Positions 29,805-38,900 of a DNA stretch of 64,000 nt are shown one piece after another; position 1 is the stretch's first letter, and every line of letters starts with the position of its first letter. This DNA is from Paludisphaera borealis (GTDB lineage Bacteria; Planctomycetota; Planctomycetia; Isosphaerales; Isosphaeraceae): the NCBI RefSeq assembly GCF_001956985.1, contig NZ_CP019082.1, positions 6,448,001 to 6,512,000 of the forward strand, written 5' to 3'. Under the pieces are notes generated by a model. It did no database searches, was not told where the DNA came from, and worked only from the letters and a program-made list of their open reading frames with translations. The translations under genes were made by a program, and so were the position numbers.

Positions 29805-30224
29805 ACTCCTCGGCGAAAGAGGACGCAGGGCTCACGTCGACTTCTTCAACGCGGTCGAACAACCTCTAGTCTAGGATGTACCGGTGCCACCGGGAAGGGA
29901 AAACCCGGTCCCGACGCGGCGACGACTCCTCACCTTGGACCATAACACACGATAGCGGTCAGGCATGGAAACGGGAAGCCGGTGCTCACGGCGGCCCAAG
30001 CGACCTTTCTGATTCGCGTCGACTCGGTTCGGGTCGACGAGCCGCGAGGACGCGGTCGATCTTCAGGAATAGGTCGAACGTCCGGAAGGATCCACGCGGA
30101 GTTGGAAATTCCAGCGGTCGGCGCATTGATCGCATCGATGGAGACGGGATATTGTAGACTCAAAGAGAGCCGGGCGAAGCGCCGGAGCCGATGATCCCGC
30201 TTGGGCCGTGATGGAGTAACGAGT
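29805..30224. other. divergent intergenic region
   Basis: About 420 bp between the leftward kinase and the rightward secreted-protein gene. It should hold both promoters. Frames crossing it are shadows, and no structured RNA or repeat is evident. Confidence 0.4.
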
Positions 30225-31046
30225 ATGAGCGATTCAGGGTGGTTCGCGACCGGACGCCTTCTCGTCATCGTTTTGATCGGCTTGCTCGCGACAGGTTCCC
30301 GGGCCTCCGCCCAGCGCCCGGAGGCCGTCCCGGGGTTCGACGTCGAGATCGACCATGCGACGGGGATGCCCCAACTGCCGCCGCAAGGGGCCTGGGGCGA
30401 GATCATCAACGTCACCGACCGGTGGCTCGTCCTTCAGAACCATGTCGGCCAGCAGTTTCCCATCGCCGTCGAGGACATCGAGGAGTTCTTGATCCGCTGG
30501 CCTTCCAGCATCGACCAGATCTCCGCGCAGGCGCTGGTGGAGGCCGTCGGCCCCACGCCGGGGTCGAACATCGTCCGCGCCGGACACGTCGATCACTTTG
30601 AAGGCCCGGACCGAATGCTCGTCACGCCGACTTACAACGAGATCCTGCCGAACAACATGGCGGTCACCACGATCGATCCCGGCTTCAACCGGTTCATGAA
30701 CGCCTGGGATTACGGCGGCCAGAACATGCTTTACGGTTGGGCATACCCGGTCATGCCGGGAGCGGGGGGCGGAAACCCGACGCGCTTGCACATCGTCGGC
30801 AACCTGCTCAGCCGCCAGCCGTTCCAGATCGGCGTACTCGGCAACAACATCGCCACGATCGTGCCCGACCAGGCCAACCAGATGACCGTGACCCAGGTCA
30901 CCCAGGGCTCGACGCGCTACACCCGCAAAGGGGATTACGCGTTTCTGATGCCCCGGGAGGCGAAGCCGCGCGGCTTGTGGGTCTCGCAACTGGTTCTCTA
31001 CAAGACGATTCCGCTGCGGCAGTTCAACAACGCCGCGGCCCGCTGA
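30225..31046 (+). CDS. secreted protein of unknown function
   Basis: 273 residues from ATG 30225, chosen because GGAG (30213-30216) lies eight bases upstream; a TTG at 30201 is less likely. Signal peptide LLVIVLIGLLATGSRASAQ with cleavage after ASA. The mature protein is beta-rich with no recognised domain; conserved-looking segments are WGEIINVTDRWLVLQNHVGQ and NAWDYGGQNMLYGWAYPVMP. It converges with the squalene-cyclase-like gene (22 bp between stops). Probably periplasmic or outer-membrane associated. Confidence 0.65.
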   Translation: MSDSGWFATGRLLVIVLIGLLATGSRASAQRPEAVPGFDVEIDHATGMPQLPPQGAWGEIINVTDRWLVLQNHVGQQFPIAVEDIEEFLIRWPSSIDQISAQALVEAVGPTPGSNIVRAGHVDHFEGPDRMLVTPTYNEILPNNMAVTTIDPGFNRFMNAWDYGGQNMLYGWAYPVMPGAGGGNPTRLHIVGNLLSRQPFQIGVLGNNIATIVPDQANQMTVTQVTQGSTRYTRKGDYAFLMPREAKPRGLWVSQLVLYKTIPLRQFNNAAAR

Positions 31047-31068
31047 GTCGAGCCGAAACCCGCCTCGG

Positions 31069-32655
31069 TTATTTCTTCTTCTGCGGATCGCCGACCTTGG
31101 GCGCGTCCGGCAGGGGATCGGAGTCGGCGGTCCGGTAGAGCGGCAGGTAGCGGTAATAGACCTCAAGGGTCAGCACCGAGAGCGAAGTCTGGAACAGCCG
31201 GCCGGCCGTCATTCCCCAGCGGTCCGGGACCGGCTGCGCGGGGTCCCAGCTACCGCCGGTGCACGACTCGTTCACCACCTGCGACTTGACGAGTTCTTCT
31301 CGCACGCGCGGATTCCAGCGATCCCAGTCTTTGTCCTTCATGTTGTGGAGGAGCTGGGTGGCGTAGTACCAGTAGTAGATGTTGCGCTCGGACGATTTTT
31401 CGAGATCCGCCGAGACGCGGCCGACGCCCTTCAGCAAGGAGGGATGATCGCGGGGCCACCCCAGGAGCTGCCGCCCCACGAGGGCCTCGGCGGTCATGAT
31501 CGGCGAAGCGGGCCGGCCCACCAGGTACGCGTAGATCGTTTTCTTGCCGTCGGCCGCCGCCAGGTTGAGGTAGTCGTTGCAACCTCGGAGCGTCGACCGA
31601 GGGATCGTCAAGCCGGCCATGTGGCCACTCCGCAAGGCGAAGATGTGCCAGCCGAAGACCGACGTATCGCCAGCCTGGCCGGGGACGTACCGCCAGCCCC
31701 CGGTCTGGGGGTCCTGCGAAGCCACGATGAAGGCGATGGCGCGGCGGGCCGGCTCCGCCAGCTTGGGGTCTCGCGACAATCCATAAGCCTCGCAGAGGGC
31801 CATCGATGCGATCGCGTGGCTGTACAGGTAGCTGATCCCGGTGCCTCCGACGTGAAGGTCGCCGTTCTCCTGCTGGTGCTCGCAGAGCCATTCCAGGCCG
31901 CGCCGAATCGCCTCTTGATGGCGGCTTTTCACCGTGTGGATGTAGCCGGCGCCGAGCAGCGGCAGGAGGGCCAGCCCGGTCGCCCCGGTCTGAGACTCGA
32001 TACCGAATTGCGCCGGGCACGACTGGCAGACCTCGTTGACGTTCAAGACCCACGAGCCGTCGGACTTTTGATGGCGGACGATCCATGCCAGCCCGTCTTC
32101 CACGCACTTCTCCGAATGCACCGTGCCGCCTTCCCGGCGGACGAGCTTGGCGCGATCGAGTCCCTGTCGGCCTGAGAACGGCGCGGTGATGTGCTCGCCA
32201 AGGCCTGGAAGCGCCTCGGTCCCCCGGAGCGAGAGCCCCAGGTTCTTCATCGGCTCGGGCCCGGCCAGGTCCGGCGCGAAGTCGACCAGATTCGTGATCC
32301 GCGGCTGCGCCGAGAGCTGCATCAGCGGGTCGGCGGGTTGAAGCCCCAGCGATGGCGGGTCGGAACTGTCCGCGTTCGTGAACGGGTCGCCGGCGCGGTC
32401 GGCCTCGACGAGCGACGTCAGGTCAGCGATCTCCGGCATCGCAAACTCGCCCACAAACGAGCGGTCCGCCGTCAGGCCGCCGCTCGATCGGATCAGAATG
32501 GCGAGGAGGAGCAGCGCGAGCGCGTGCAGGAGCACGCTCAGCCCCCACGACGGCACCGATCGCAGGGTGTCGACGTGGACATCCCTGCCGACGAACGGGA
32601 GCGGCGTCCGACCGATGCGTTCGAGCGCCTTGACCAACACGTTGCGCAGGGTCAT
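31069..32655 (-). CDS. membrane-anchored prenyltransferase/squalene-oxidase repeat protein
   Basis: 528 residues from ATG 32655; the upstream open frame is Arg-rich and unlikely to be translated. One N-terminal membrane helix (SWGLSVLLHALALLLLAILI, about residues 36-55), a disordered linker, then an alpha-alpha toroid of about 350 residues with QW-like motifs (KSDGSWVLN, QENGDLHVGG, QTGGWRYVPG) typical of prenyltransferase/squalene oxidase repeats. There is no DxDD-type catalytic motif that I can see, so it is unlikely to be a true squalene-hopene cyclase. Function unknown; often annotated as a terpene-cyclase-like protein in planctomycetes. Confidence 0.75.
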   Translation of the reverse strand: MTLRNVLVKALERIGRTPLPFVGRDVHVDTLRSVPSWGLSVLLHALALLLLAILIRSSGGLTADRSFVGEFAMPEIADLTSLVEADRAGDPFTNADSSDPPSLGLQPADPLMQLSAQPRITNLVDFAPDLAGPEPMKNLGLSLRGTEALPGLGEHITAPFSGRQGLDRAKLVRREGGTVHSEKCVEDGLAWIVRHQKSDGSWVLNVNEVCQSCPAQFGIESQTGATGLALLPLLGAGYIHTVKSRHQEAIRRGLEWLCEHQQENGDLHVGGTGISYLYSHAIASMALCEAYGLSRDPKLAEPARRAIAFIVASQDPQTGGWRYVPGQAGDTSVFGWHIFALRSGHMAGLTIPRSTLRGCNDYLNLAAADGKKTIYAYLVGRPASPIMTAEALVGRQLLGWPRDHPSLLKGVGRVSADLEKSSERNIYYWYYATQLLHNMKDKDWDRWNPRVREELVKSQVVNESCTGGSWDPAQPVPDRWGMTAGRLFQTSLSVLTLEVYYRYLPLYRTADSDPLPDAPKVGDPQKKK

Positions 32656-32927
32656 GGGCCGACTCGTTGGGATCGAGAAGTGAAAGAAGAACGAATCCCG
32701 ACCGACGGTACATCGCTCATTGTAGACGCTCGGACGTCGCAAAGGCCAGCGGCATCGCCGACGACACCGAATTGTTTCCGACACGATGGGTCGACGACGG
32801 CCTCGCGAGTCCGCTGGAAACGCATTGCCGAAGTGTTATGCTCAGGGGCTTACATGGCCTGCCTCGATCAAGGTCGAGGTCGCCCCACGCCCCCAGGATG
32901 CACCTGTCCCACCGGTTGAGGCCGAAG

Positions 32928-34358
32928 ATGCAAGTCGACGTCGACGCTGACCTCTTGGTCCCGATCATCCGGATGGCCTCGACGCTCGCCTCATTCTCGA
33001 TTGGCGAGCAGAGCCGGGTCTTCGCTCTCTACCACGACCGCATCCTCATCTTCGACATCAAAGGGAATCAGGCCGTCCCACAAGCGGCCTACGAGCACGG
33101 TGGAGCCGAAGCTCTTCGCTCGCTCAAGCCCAGGGGGCGGCGGCTCGATGTCGCGCTGGAGTCGATCTCGCTTGTTACGGCTACTCGATCCGGCCGATTC
33201 ACCCATCCTCCGACAATCTGCTTCGAAGTCGTCTCGACGGATGAGACGGAACGATTCGAGTTACCCGCCCAGGAGTCACCCCACCTGATTCTTGGCCTGA
33301 AGACGCTCCTCGGCGATCGATTCTCTCCGCTCCCCACGACTGGCGAGGAAGGCGAGAACTTCCCGGCCGATGGTGATGCCGACGAGGCCGCGGCACGGAC
33401 GGCGGGCCGCGACGAGCCTCGAAAGGTCCTTGTCGCGCGCCAGCCCTACCGATCTCAGCGACTCGGAGCGCTCTGCATGGTCGCCGGGTTCGCCTGGATT
33501 GCCCTGGGACTCTGGGCGCTGATCCGCTTCTCCGACCCGCTCACGTATTGGCTCCGCCAGGTGACAGGCGTCGACGGCATCCCGTCCCAAGCCGCGGTGG
33601 TGAGTTTCTCCTTCTTGATGCTGCCTGGCGCCTTCTTCTATCTCTTCGGTCAGCGGCTACGGCTTCCCGATGCCAGGGAAGCCCTCCTACGCGATCCTCG
33701 CGCGCCGATTCTGTATCTCCGTTCGTTCGCGGACGACGGCCTGCCAGGGCCGGACCAGCAGAAACGGCCAGGGGTTCCGGTGACGTCCGTGCAGGCGCTC
33801 CTGAGCTTCCTCCGGTTCCTCAGAGGCCGCGACTCGATGACCTGGGAACAGGAATTCGCCCTCTTTTTTCGTACGAAGGGCCCAGTAGTGGCGATCGGCA
33901 AGCCTGGTGAGAAGATCACCGTCCCCGGCGCCATGCGGATGTACGTCGACGACGACGACTGGCAGGCCACGGTGCTTCGCCTGATTGACAGCTCCCAGGC
34001 CGTGATCCTGCGACTATCGCCCACCGCCGGCGCCTGGTGGGAGTTCCAACAATGCCGGGCGCGACTCGATCCGAAGCGCCTCCTGTTGCTTCTGACCTAC
34101 GTCGAGGCTTCGCAACAGCGCTACGAGGAGCTTCGAATCCGGATGGAACCTGTCCTCGGCCATCCGCTCCCGCGTTCCACCGGCTCGGCGATGTTCGTCC
34201 GATTCGACGACGACTGGACTCCACGCCTCGACACGCTGTCCTTCCGATCAAAATGGCTCTGGGATCTCGACTCGATTCTCGATCTGAAGAACTCGCTCAA
34301 TAGCTGGAACGAGAGTCTCGAAACAGCGGGCAACCACGCCGGTGACGTCACCACCTGA
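32928..34358 (+). CDS. two-helix membrane protein with C-terminal TIR-like domain
   Basis: 476 residues from ATG 32928, with GAGG six bases upstream; an ATG at 32898 is an alternative. An N-terminal soluble domain (about 1-165) precedes two membrane helices (LGALCMVAGFAWIALGLWAL; VVSFSFLMLPGAFFYLFG). The C-terminal part (about 250-410) alternates strands and helices: PILYLRSFADDG, MTWEQEFALFF, GPVVAIGKPGEKI, GAMRMYVDDDDW, AVILRLSPTAGAWWEFQQC. This pattern recalls TIR/SLOG-like nucleotide-processing folds. The assignment is by pattern only. A response-regulator relic follows in the same frame after the stop. Confidence 0.6.
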   Translation: MQVDVDADLLVPIIRMASTLASFSIGEQSRVFALYHDRILIFDIKGNQAVPQAAYEHGGAEALRSLKPRGRRLDVALESISLVTATRSGRFTHPPTICFEVVSTDETERFELPAQESPHLILGLKTLLGDRFSPLPTTGEEGENFPADGDADEAAARTAGRDEPRKVLVARQPYRSQRLGALCMVAGFAWIALGLWALIRFSDPLTYWLRQVTGVDGIPSQAAVVSFSFLMLPGAFFYLFGQRLRLPDAREALLRDPRAPILYLRSFADDGLPGPDQQKRPGVPVTSVQALLSFLRFLRGRDSMTWEQEFALFFRTKGPVVAIGKPGEKITVPGAMRMYVDDDDWQATVLRLIDSSQAVILRLSPTAGAWWEFQQCRARLDPKRLLLLLTYVEASQQRYEELRIRMEPVLGHPLPRSTGSAMFVRFDDDWTPRLDTLSFRSKWLWDLDSILDLKNSLNSWNESLETAGNHAGDVTT

Positions 34359-34361
34359 AGC

Positions 34362-34436
34362 GGATGTGCCGGCTTCGCCGAGCATCTCACCAAGCCGGTC
34401 GACTTCGGCCGGCTCGATGACGACTTCATTGAGAGC
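34362..34436 (+). pseudogene. relic of a response-regulator receiver domain C-terminus
   Basis: In the intergenic DNA after 34358, the same frame reads GCAGFAEHLTKPVDFGRLDD, which matches the end of a receiver (REC) domain: the G-F-x-x-H-L-x-K-P-V-D motif contains the conserved Lys-Pro switch residues. Nothing upstream encodes the rest of such a domain, so this is a fragment left by deletion of a hybrid kinase or regulator gene. Confidence 0.55.
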
Positions 34437-34451
34437 GGAGCCGCCGCGCGC

Positions 34452-37106
34452 TCAATCCTCGACGACCTCGATCTCGGCCCAATCGAGCCGCTTGAGAGGC
34501 TCGTGAACCTGGGCCAGGTCGGCGACCACGACGGCCACGAGAGCGCTGGGGTGGATCTGACGGTGCATCGCGGCGATCACGTCGTCGAGCGAGACCGCGG
34601 CGATCCGCTCGGGGAAGGTCGCGAGATGATCAGTGGGAAGGCCGTGGATGAACACGCCGGCGTACCGGCTGACGAGGGCCGAGGGGGTCTCGAACTGCCG
34701 GGTCTGACCTTCGACGAGCGCGCGGCGGGCGTCGTCGATCTCGGCCTGCGTCGGCGGTCGGCCGGCGACCAGAGCCTGGACCTCGTGATGGACGTCCTCC
34801 AGGGCCTCGGCCAGCCGGTCGGACTGGAGCGAGGCGGCGATCGAGAACGGACCTTTCCCAAGGCGGCAGTCGAAGCTGCTCCGCACGCCGTAAGTGAACC
34901 CGCGCTCCTCGCGCAGCTTCTCGTTGAGCCGCGACGTGAACTGGCCGCCCAGCACCTGATTCAAGAGCATGAGCCGATCGAAATCGGGGTCGGAGCGGGC
35001 GATCCCGACGTGGCCGACGCGAACCACCGCCTGCGGGGCGCCGGGGCGGTTGAGGAGGATGATTCGAGGATGGTCGACGCGCTCGGGATCGGCGATCTCG
35101 GGACGATCGACGGCGGCGCCGGTCCAGTCGCCGAGCCTCGCTTCGAGCAACGGCAGGATGGAATCGGCCGTGACGTCCCCCGCGACGATCACCGCGGCGC
35201 GGCCGGGCCCCAGAACGCGGCGGTGGAAATCGACGGCCTCCTCGCGCGACAGCTCCGCCACGATCGACTCGACGCCGTCGAGTGGATGGCGGTAGGGGTG
35301 GCCCTCGCCGTAAAGGGCCTTGAGAATCGCCCGATAGCACCGTGAGTCGGCGCCGTCGTGCTCGGCCTTCAGGGCCGCCAGCGTCTGCCCTTGCAGCCGT
35401 TCCCATTCCGCCGCCGGGAAGGTCGGCTCGCGGAGGACGTCGACGGCCAGGTCGAGCCCCTGGTTCAAGACGGCTTTCAAGCAACGGAGCGACACGAACG
35501 CGCCGTCCCATCCACAGCTCGTTGACAGCGACGCGCCCATCTCCTCGGCGGCCAGCGCGATCTCGGCCGCCTGCCGCGACCGCGTCCCCTCGTCCATCAT
35601 CGCGACGGCGAGCTGCGCGAGACCCGGACGCCGCGACGGCTGAAGGCCGCCGCCGCCGGTCATCGCCACGCTCAGCGAGACCGTCGGTAGATCGTGCTGC
35701 GGGAGCACCCAGACCGGGAGGCCGTTTTTAAGGGTGTGCACCTCGGGCTTCGGCGCGCGGAAGGCGGCCGGGGCCTTGCTCGTCGGCGGCGTCTTGCGAT
35801 CGAGCGCCTTGACCTCGACCGTGGTCTTGCGGCCGACCACCGACAGGCTGACGCTCGGCTTGCCGACCAGGTATTCCGCCGCCGCGGCGCGGATCGCCTC
35901 GGGCGTGACGGCCGTGTATCGGTCCAGGTCGGTCGTGATCAGCGAGGGGTCGCCGCGATAGACGTTGTAGGCGTTGAGCCGGTCGGCCACGCCGCCGAAA
36001 CCGCCGATGTGCTCAAGGGCGAACAGAAAGCCGGCCGACTTCATCGTCACGACCCGCTCCAGCTCCTCGACCGTCACCCCGTTGGCGGCGATCTCGGCGA
36101 CCTCGTCCAGGAGCACGCCGCGGACGTCGGCGATCGACCACCCGGGGCGGAGGGTCGCAGTGAGCCCGAACGTCCCGGCGAGTTCGCGCCCCGACTGGTA
36201 GGCCGAAACGTCCTGGGCCCACTGGCGCTCGATCACCAACTTCTTGTAGAGCCGGCTCGACCGCCCCCGCGCCAGGACGTCGCCCAGCAGGTGCAACGGG
36301 GCGTCGTGCTCATGGAACTGGGGGACCGTATGCCAGACGATGTAATGACGGTCGAGTTCGACGCGGTCCTGAAGCGTCAGCTCGCGACTCTCGCCAAGTC
36401 CGACCGGGGGCGTCCAGGGCCGAATCGCCTTCGAACCGCCGGGGATCGAGCCGAAGTAGCGCTCGGCCATCGCCGTCATCTCGTCGATCGGAAGATCGCC
36501 GACGATCGCCAGGCTGGCGTTGGCCGGCGTGTAGTAGCGCTGGAAGAACGCCGCGACGTCCTCGCGCGAGGCCGAGTCGAGGTCTTCCATTACGCCGATC
36601 GTCAGCCAGCTATAAGGGTGCTGGGGCGGGTAGAGGGCCTCGGCCAGGAGCTGCCAGACCATGCCGTAGGGACGGTTGGCGTAGTTCTGGCGGAACTCGT
36701 TCTTGACGACCCCTTTTTGAATCTTCAACTTGTTGTCGTCGAGCGCCGGGACGAGATGCGCCATGCGGTCCGATTCCATCGCGAGGACCAGCTCGGCATG
36801 GGCCGACGGAACGTCGACGAAGTAATTCGTCCGGTCGCTCGACGTCGATCCGTTGATACTCGCGCCGAGCGGTTGCAGGTGCTTGAAGAAGTCGCCGGGG
36901 TAGTGCTCGGACCCCTCGAACATCAGGTGTTCGAACAGGTGCGCATAACCTCGCTGGTTGCGTTCTTCGTTTTTAGAACCAACGTGATACCAGAGATTTA
37001 TGGCGACGATCGGGAGCCTGGGCTGATGCTTGACGATGACGTCGAGGCCGTTGCCCAGCGTGTGCTTGTGGAACTCGAAGGGCTGCGTCTTGAGGGAATC
37101 GATCAT
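34452..37106 (-). CDS. fused double M16 (insulinase/pitrilysin) zinc metallopeptidase
   Basis: 884 residues from ATG 37106; the open frame extends 161 codons upstream but that part is not protein-like. The first M16 unit carries the inverted zinc motif HLFEH (about residue 57) with the downstream zinc Glu in VVKNEFRQ. The second unit (from about 455) lacks HxxEH and is the structural half; it keeps the Arg/Tyr substrate motif RGFTYGVRSSF. Fused two-unit M16 proteins resemble PqqL or processing peptidases. No signal peptide is obvious, so it may act in the cytoplasm or be exported by another route. Substrate unknown. Confidence 0.9.
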   Translation of the reverse strand: MIDSLKTQPFEFHKHTLGNGLDVIVKHQPRLPIVAINLWYHVGSKNEERNQRGYAHLFEHLMFEGSEHYPGDFFKHLQPLGASINGSTSSDRTNYFVDVPSAHAELVLAMESDRMAHLVPALDDNKLKIQKGVVKNEFRQNYANRPYGMVWQLLAEALYPPQHPYSWLTIGVMEDLDSASREDVAAFFQRYYTPANASLAIVGDLPIDEMTAMAERYFGSIPGGSKAIRPWTPPVGLGESRELTLQDRVELDRHYIVWHTVPQFHEHDAPLHLLGDVLARGRSSRLYKKLVIERQWAQDVSAYQSGRELAGTFGLTATLRPGWSIADVRGVLLDEVAEIAANGVTVEELERVVTMKSAGFLFALEHIGGFGGVADRLNAYNVYRGDPSLITTDLDRYTAVTPEAIRAAAAEYLVGKPSVSLSVVGRKTTVEVKALDRKTPPTSKAPAAFRAPKPEVHTLKNGLPVWVLPQHDLPTVSLSVAMTGGGGLQPSRRPGLAQLAVAMMDEGTRSRQAAEIALAAEEMGASLSTSCGWDGAFVSLRCLKAVLNQGLDLAVDVLREPTFPAAEWERLQGQTLAALKAEHDGADSRCYRAILKALYGEGHPYRHPLDGVESIVAELSREEAVDFHRRVLGPGRAAVIVAGDVTADSILPLLEARLGDWTGAAVDRPEIADPERVDHPRIILLNRPGAPQAVVRVGHVGIARSDPDFDRLMLLNQVLGGQFTSRLNEKLREERGFTYGVRSSFDCRLGKGPFSIAASLQSDRLAEALEDVHHEVQALVAGRPPTQAEIDDARRALVEGQTRQFETPSALVSRYAGVFIHGLPTDHLATFPERIAAVSLDDVIAAMHRQIHPSALVAVVVADLAQVHEPLKRLDWAEIEVVED

Positions 37107-37636
37107 CGCGGAGCAACTCGCTTTCGAGAACGGCGAACCGGACGGGTCACAAGCCTTGCGCGACAAAAGTAGTATTGAGCGCGTCGCGTACCAGCTTATA
37201 CTCTTCAACGATGCCGCGTCAGGCCAGTGGGCGGGTTGCGCTTTGCGAGAGCCTCGGCGGCCGCTCTGTGCGAGGAGCCTGGAGGTCGATGCGCGAGGCG
37301 TGGCGAGGCTTCGACGGGATTTAGCGGCGTCGTGCTGTAAGACGCGCGGCTCCGGGTGTACAATGCCGCTTGAGCCGTGGAACGGATCGAAGACCGACGA
37401 TTCGCACGACGGAGTCGCCCCGAAGTCCCGAACGTCGTAGCTTGGCAGTTGTACGACGCGTGAGATCGGCCGTTCATCCAAGAGTATTCGACGATCGCCG
37501 AAGTGCAAGACGCGAAGTCCCGGACCGAGATTTTCGACACGGCGTGCCAGCCTCGACGCGGGGAAGCGAGTCGGTTGTGAAACGCTCATCCGATCGACGA
37601 CGGATTCACAAGTTCCCTACTAGGTAAGGTCTGGTT
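37107..37636. other. divergent intergenic region
   Basis: About 530 bp between the M16 peptidase and PP2C phosphatase genes, transcribed apart. Several frames are open because of high GC, but none shows a domain, signal peptide or ribosome site; I see no gene here. Confidence 0.4.
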
Positions 37637-38812
37637 GTGAACTGGGACGACATCATCATCGACGCGTCGGCGTCCGACACCGGAATGCGTCGCCAGAACA
37701 ATCAGGATAGTCATACGACCGTCCGCGCCCCGAATCGCGAGGCCTGGCGGAACCGCGGCCACCTGTTCATGGTGGCCGACGGCATGGGAGCGCACGCCGT
37801 CGGCGAGCTGGCCAGCAAGATGGCCTGCGACCTCATCCCGCACAGCTATATGAAGGCCAAGAACGGGACCGCCGTCGAGGCCATCGCCAAGGCGTTCCGC
37901 GACGTCAGCGCTCAGATCCACGGGCGGGCCGCCGCCAACCGCGACTTCCAGGGGATGGGCACCACCTGCTCGTCGCTCCTGCTGCTGCCCGAAGGGGCGC
38001 TCGTGGCCCACGTCGGCGATTCCCGCGTCTACCGGGTTCGCGACCGCCGCATCGATCAACTCTCGTTCGATCACAGCCTGGTCTGGGAGTTGGTCCGGCG
38101 GAACCACCTGACGCCCGAGCAGGCGAACCACTCGATCCCCAAGAACGTCATCACCCGCAGCCTGGGCCCCGAGGTCGACATTGAGGTCGACGTCGAGGGA
38201 CCGCTGGCCGTCAAGATCGGCGACGTGTTCCTGCTTTGCTCCGACGGCCTTTCCGGACCGGTGACCGACCCCGAGCTGGGCGCGTTCGCGGGGCACTTCC
38301 ACCCGCGCGACGCCTGCCGCTATCTCATCAGCCTCGCCAACCTCCGCGGCGGCTACGACAACATCACCGTCCTGGTCGTGCGGATCGGCCCCTGGGTCGA
38401 TCCGGAGAGCGGCGAGACCTCCCATCAAGACCTGGCCGCCAACCACGCCGAACATCAGCACAACCGCAATGGCCGCCCCAAGGTCTCGTGGAAGAATCGG
38501 ATTCTCGATCGTCTCACGGCGCCCAAGCCCCCCCAGGCGTTGGCTCCCGACGAGGAACATCGCTACCGTTCGTGCGAGAGCGGCATCGACGAGGCCTTGC
38601 TCGACGATCTCGCCCAGCTCGTCGACAACGCCCGCGAGACGGCGATCGCCCAGGCGTGGTCGGTCGACTGGACGGAGCTCTCGGTCCACCGCAAGAAAAT
38701 GACGGAAGCCCGCGCCGCCCGCAACCTCTGGGTGACCCTCCGCGAGCTTGGCGAGCTGATCTCGTTGCTCGGCCAGGCCGGCCGGTTCCATCGCCGGAGC
38801 GGCGGGTCGTGA
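37637..38812 (+). CDS. PP2C-family Ser/Thr protein phosphatase
   Basis: 391 residues from a GTG at 37637 with TAAGG seven bases upstream. The first about 255 residues are a bacterial PP2C (Stp-type) domain with metal-binding Asp motifs: NNQDSH, FMVADGMGAH, VAHVGDSRVYRV, LLCSDGLSG and YDNITVLVVR. The remaining 130 residues are a predicted helical C-terminal extension without a known domain. It removes phosphate from Ser/Thr-kinase substrates. No kinase is adjacent; the closest in the window is at 28-29.8 kb. Confidence 0.93.
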   Translation: MNWDDIIIDASASDTGMRRQNNQDSHTTVRAPNREAWRNRGHLFMVADGMGAHAVGELASKMACDLIPHSYMKAKNGTAVEAIAKAFRDVSAQIHGRAAANRDFQGMGTTCSSLLLLPEGALVAHVGDSRVYRVRDRRIDQLSFDHSLVWELVRRNHLTPEQANHSIPKNVITRSLGPEVDIEVDVEGPLAVKIGDVFLLCSDGLSGPVTDPELGAFAGHFHPRDACRYLISLANLRGGYDNITVLVVRIGPWVDPESGETSHQDLAANHAEHQHNRNGRPKVSWKNRILDRLTAPKPPQALAPDEEHRYRSCESGIDEALLDDLAQLVDNARETAIAQAWSVDWTELSVHRKKMTEARAARNLWVTLRELGELISLLGQAGRFHRRSGGS

Positions 38813-38900
38813 GAATCGCGGCTCAACCGCCGTCGCCGCGCCCGACAGTCATGCCCTGTCACGCCCGCCGTTCTCGTACTGGAAAAGGACGATCGCGACG

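Noticed and set aside
34452-37589. Longer start for the M16 peptidase (161 extra codons)
   Set aside because: The extension is rich in Arg/Ser/Pro with no domain; the ATG at 37106 begins the normal M16 N-terminus.
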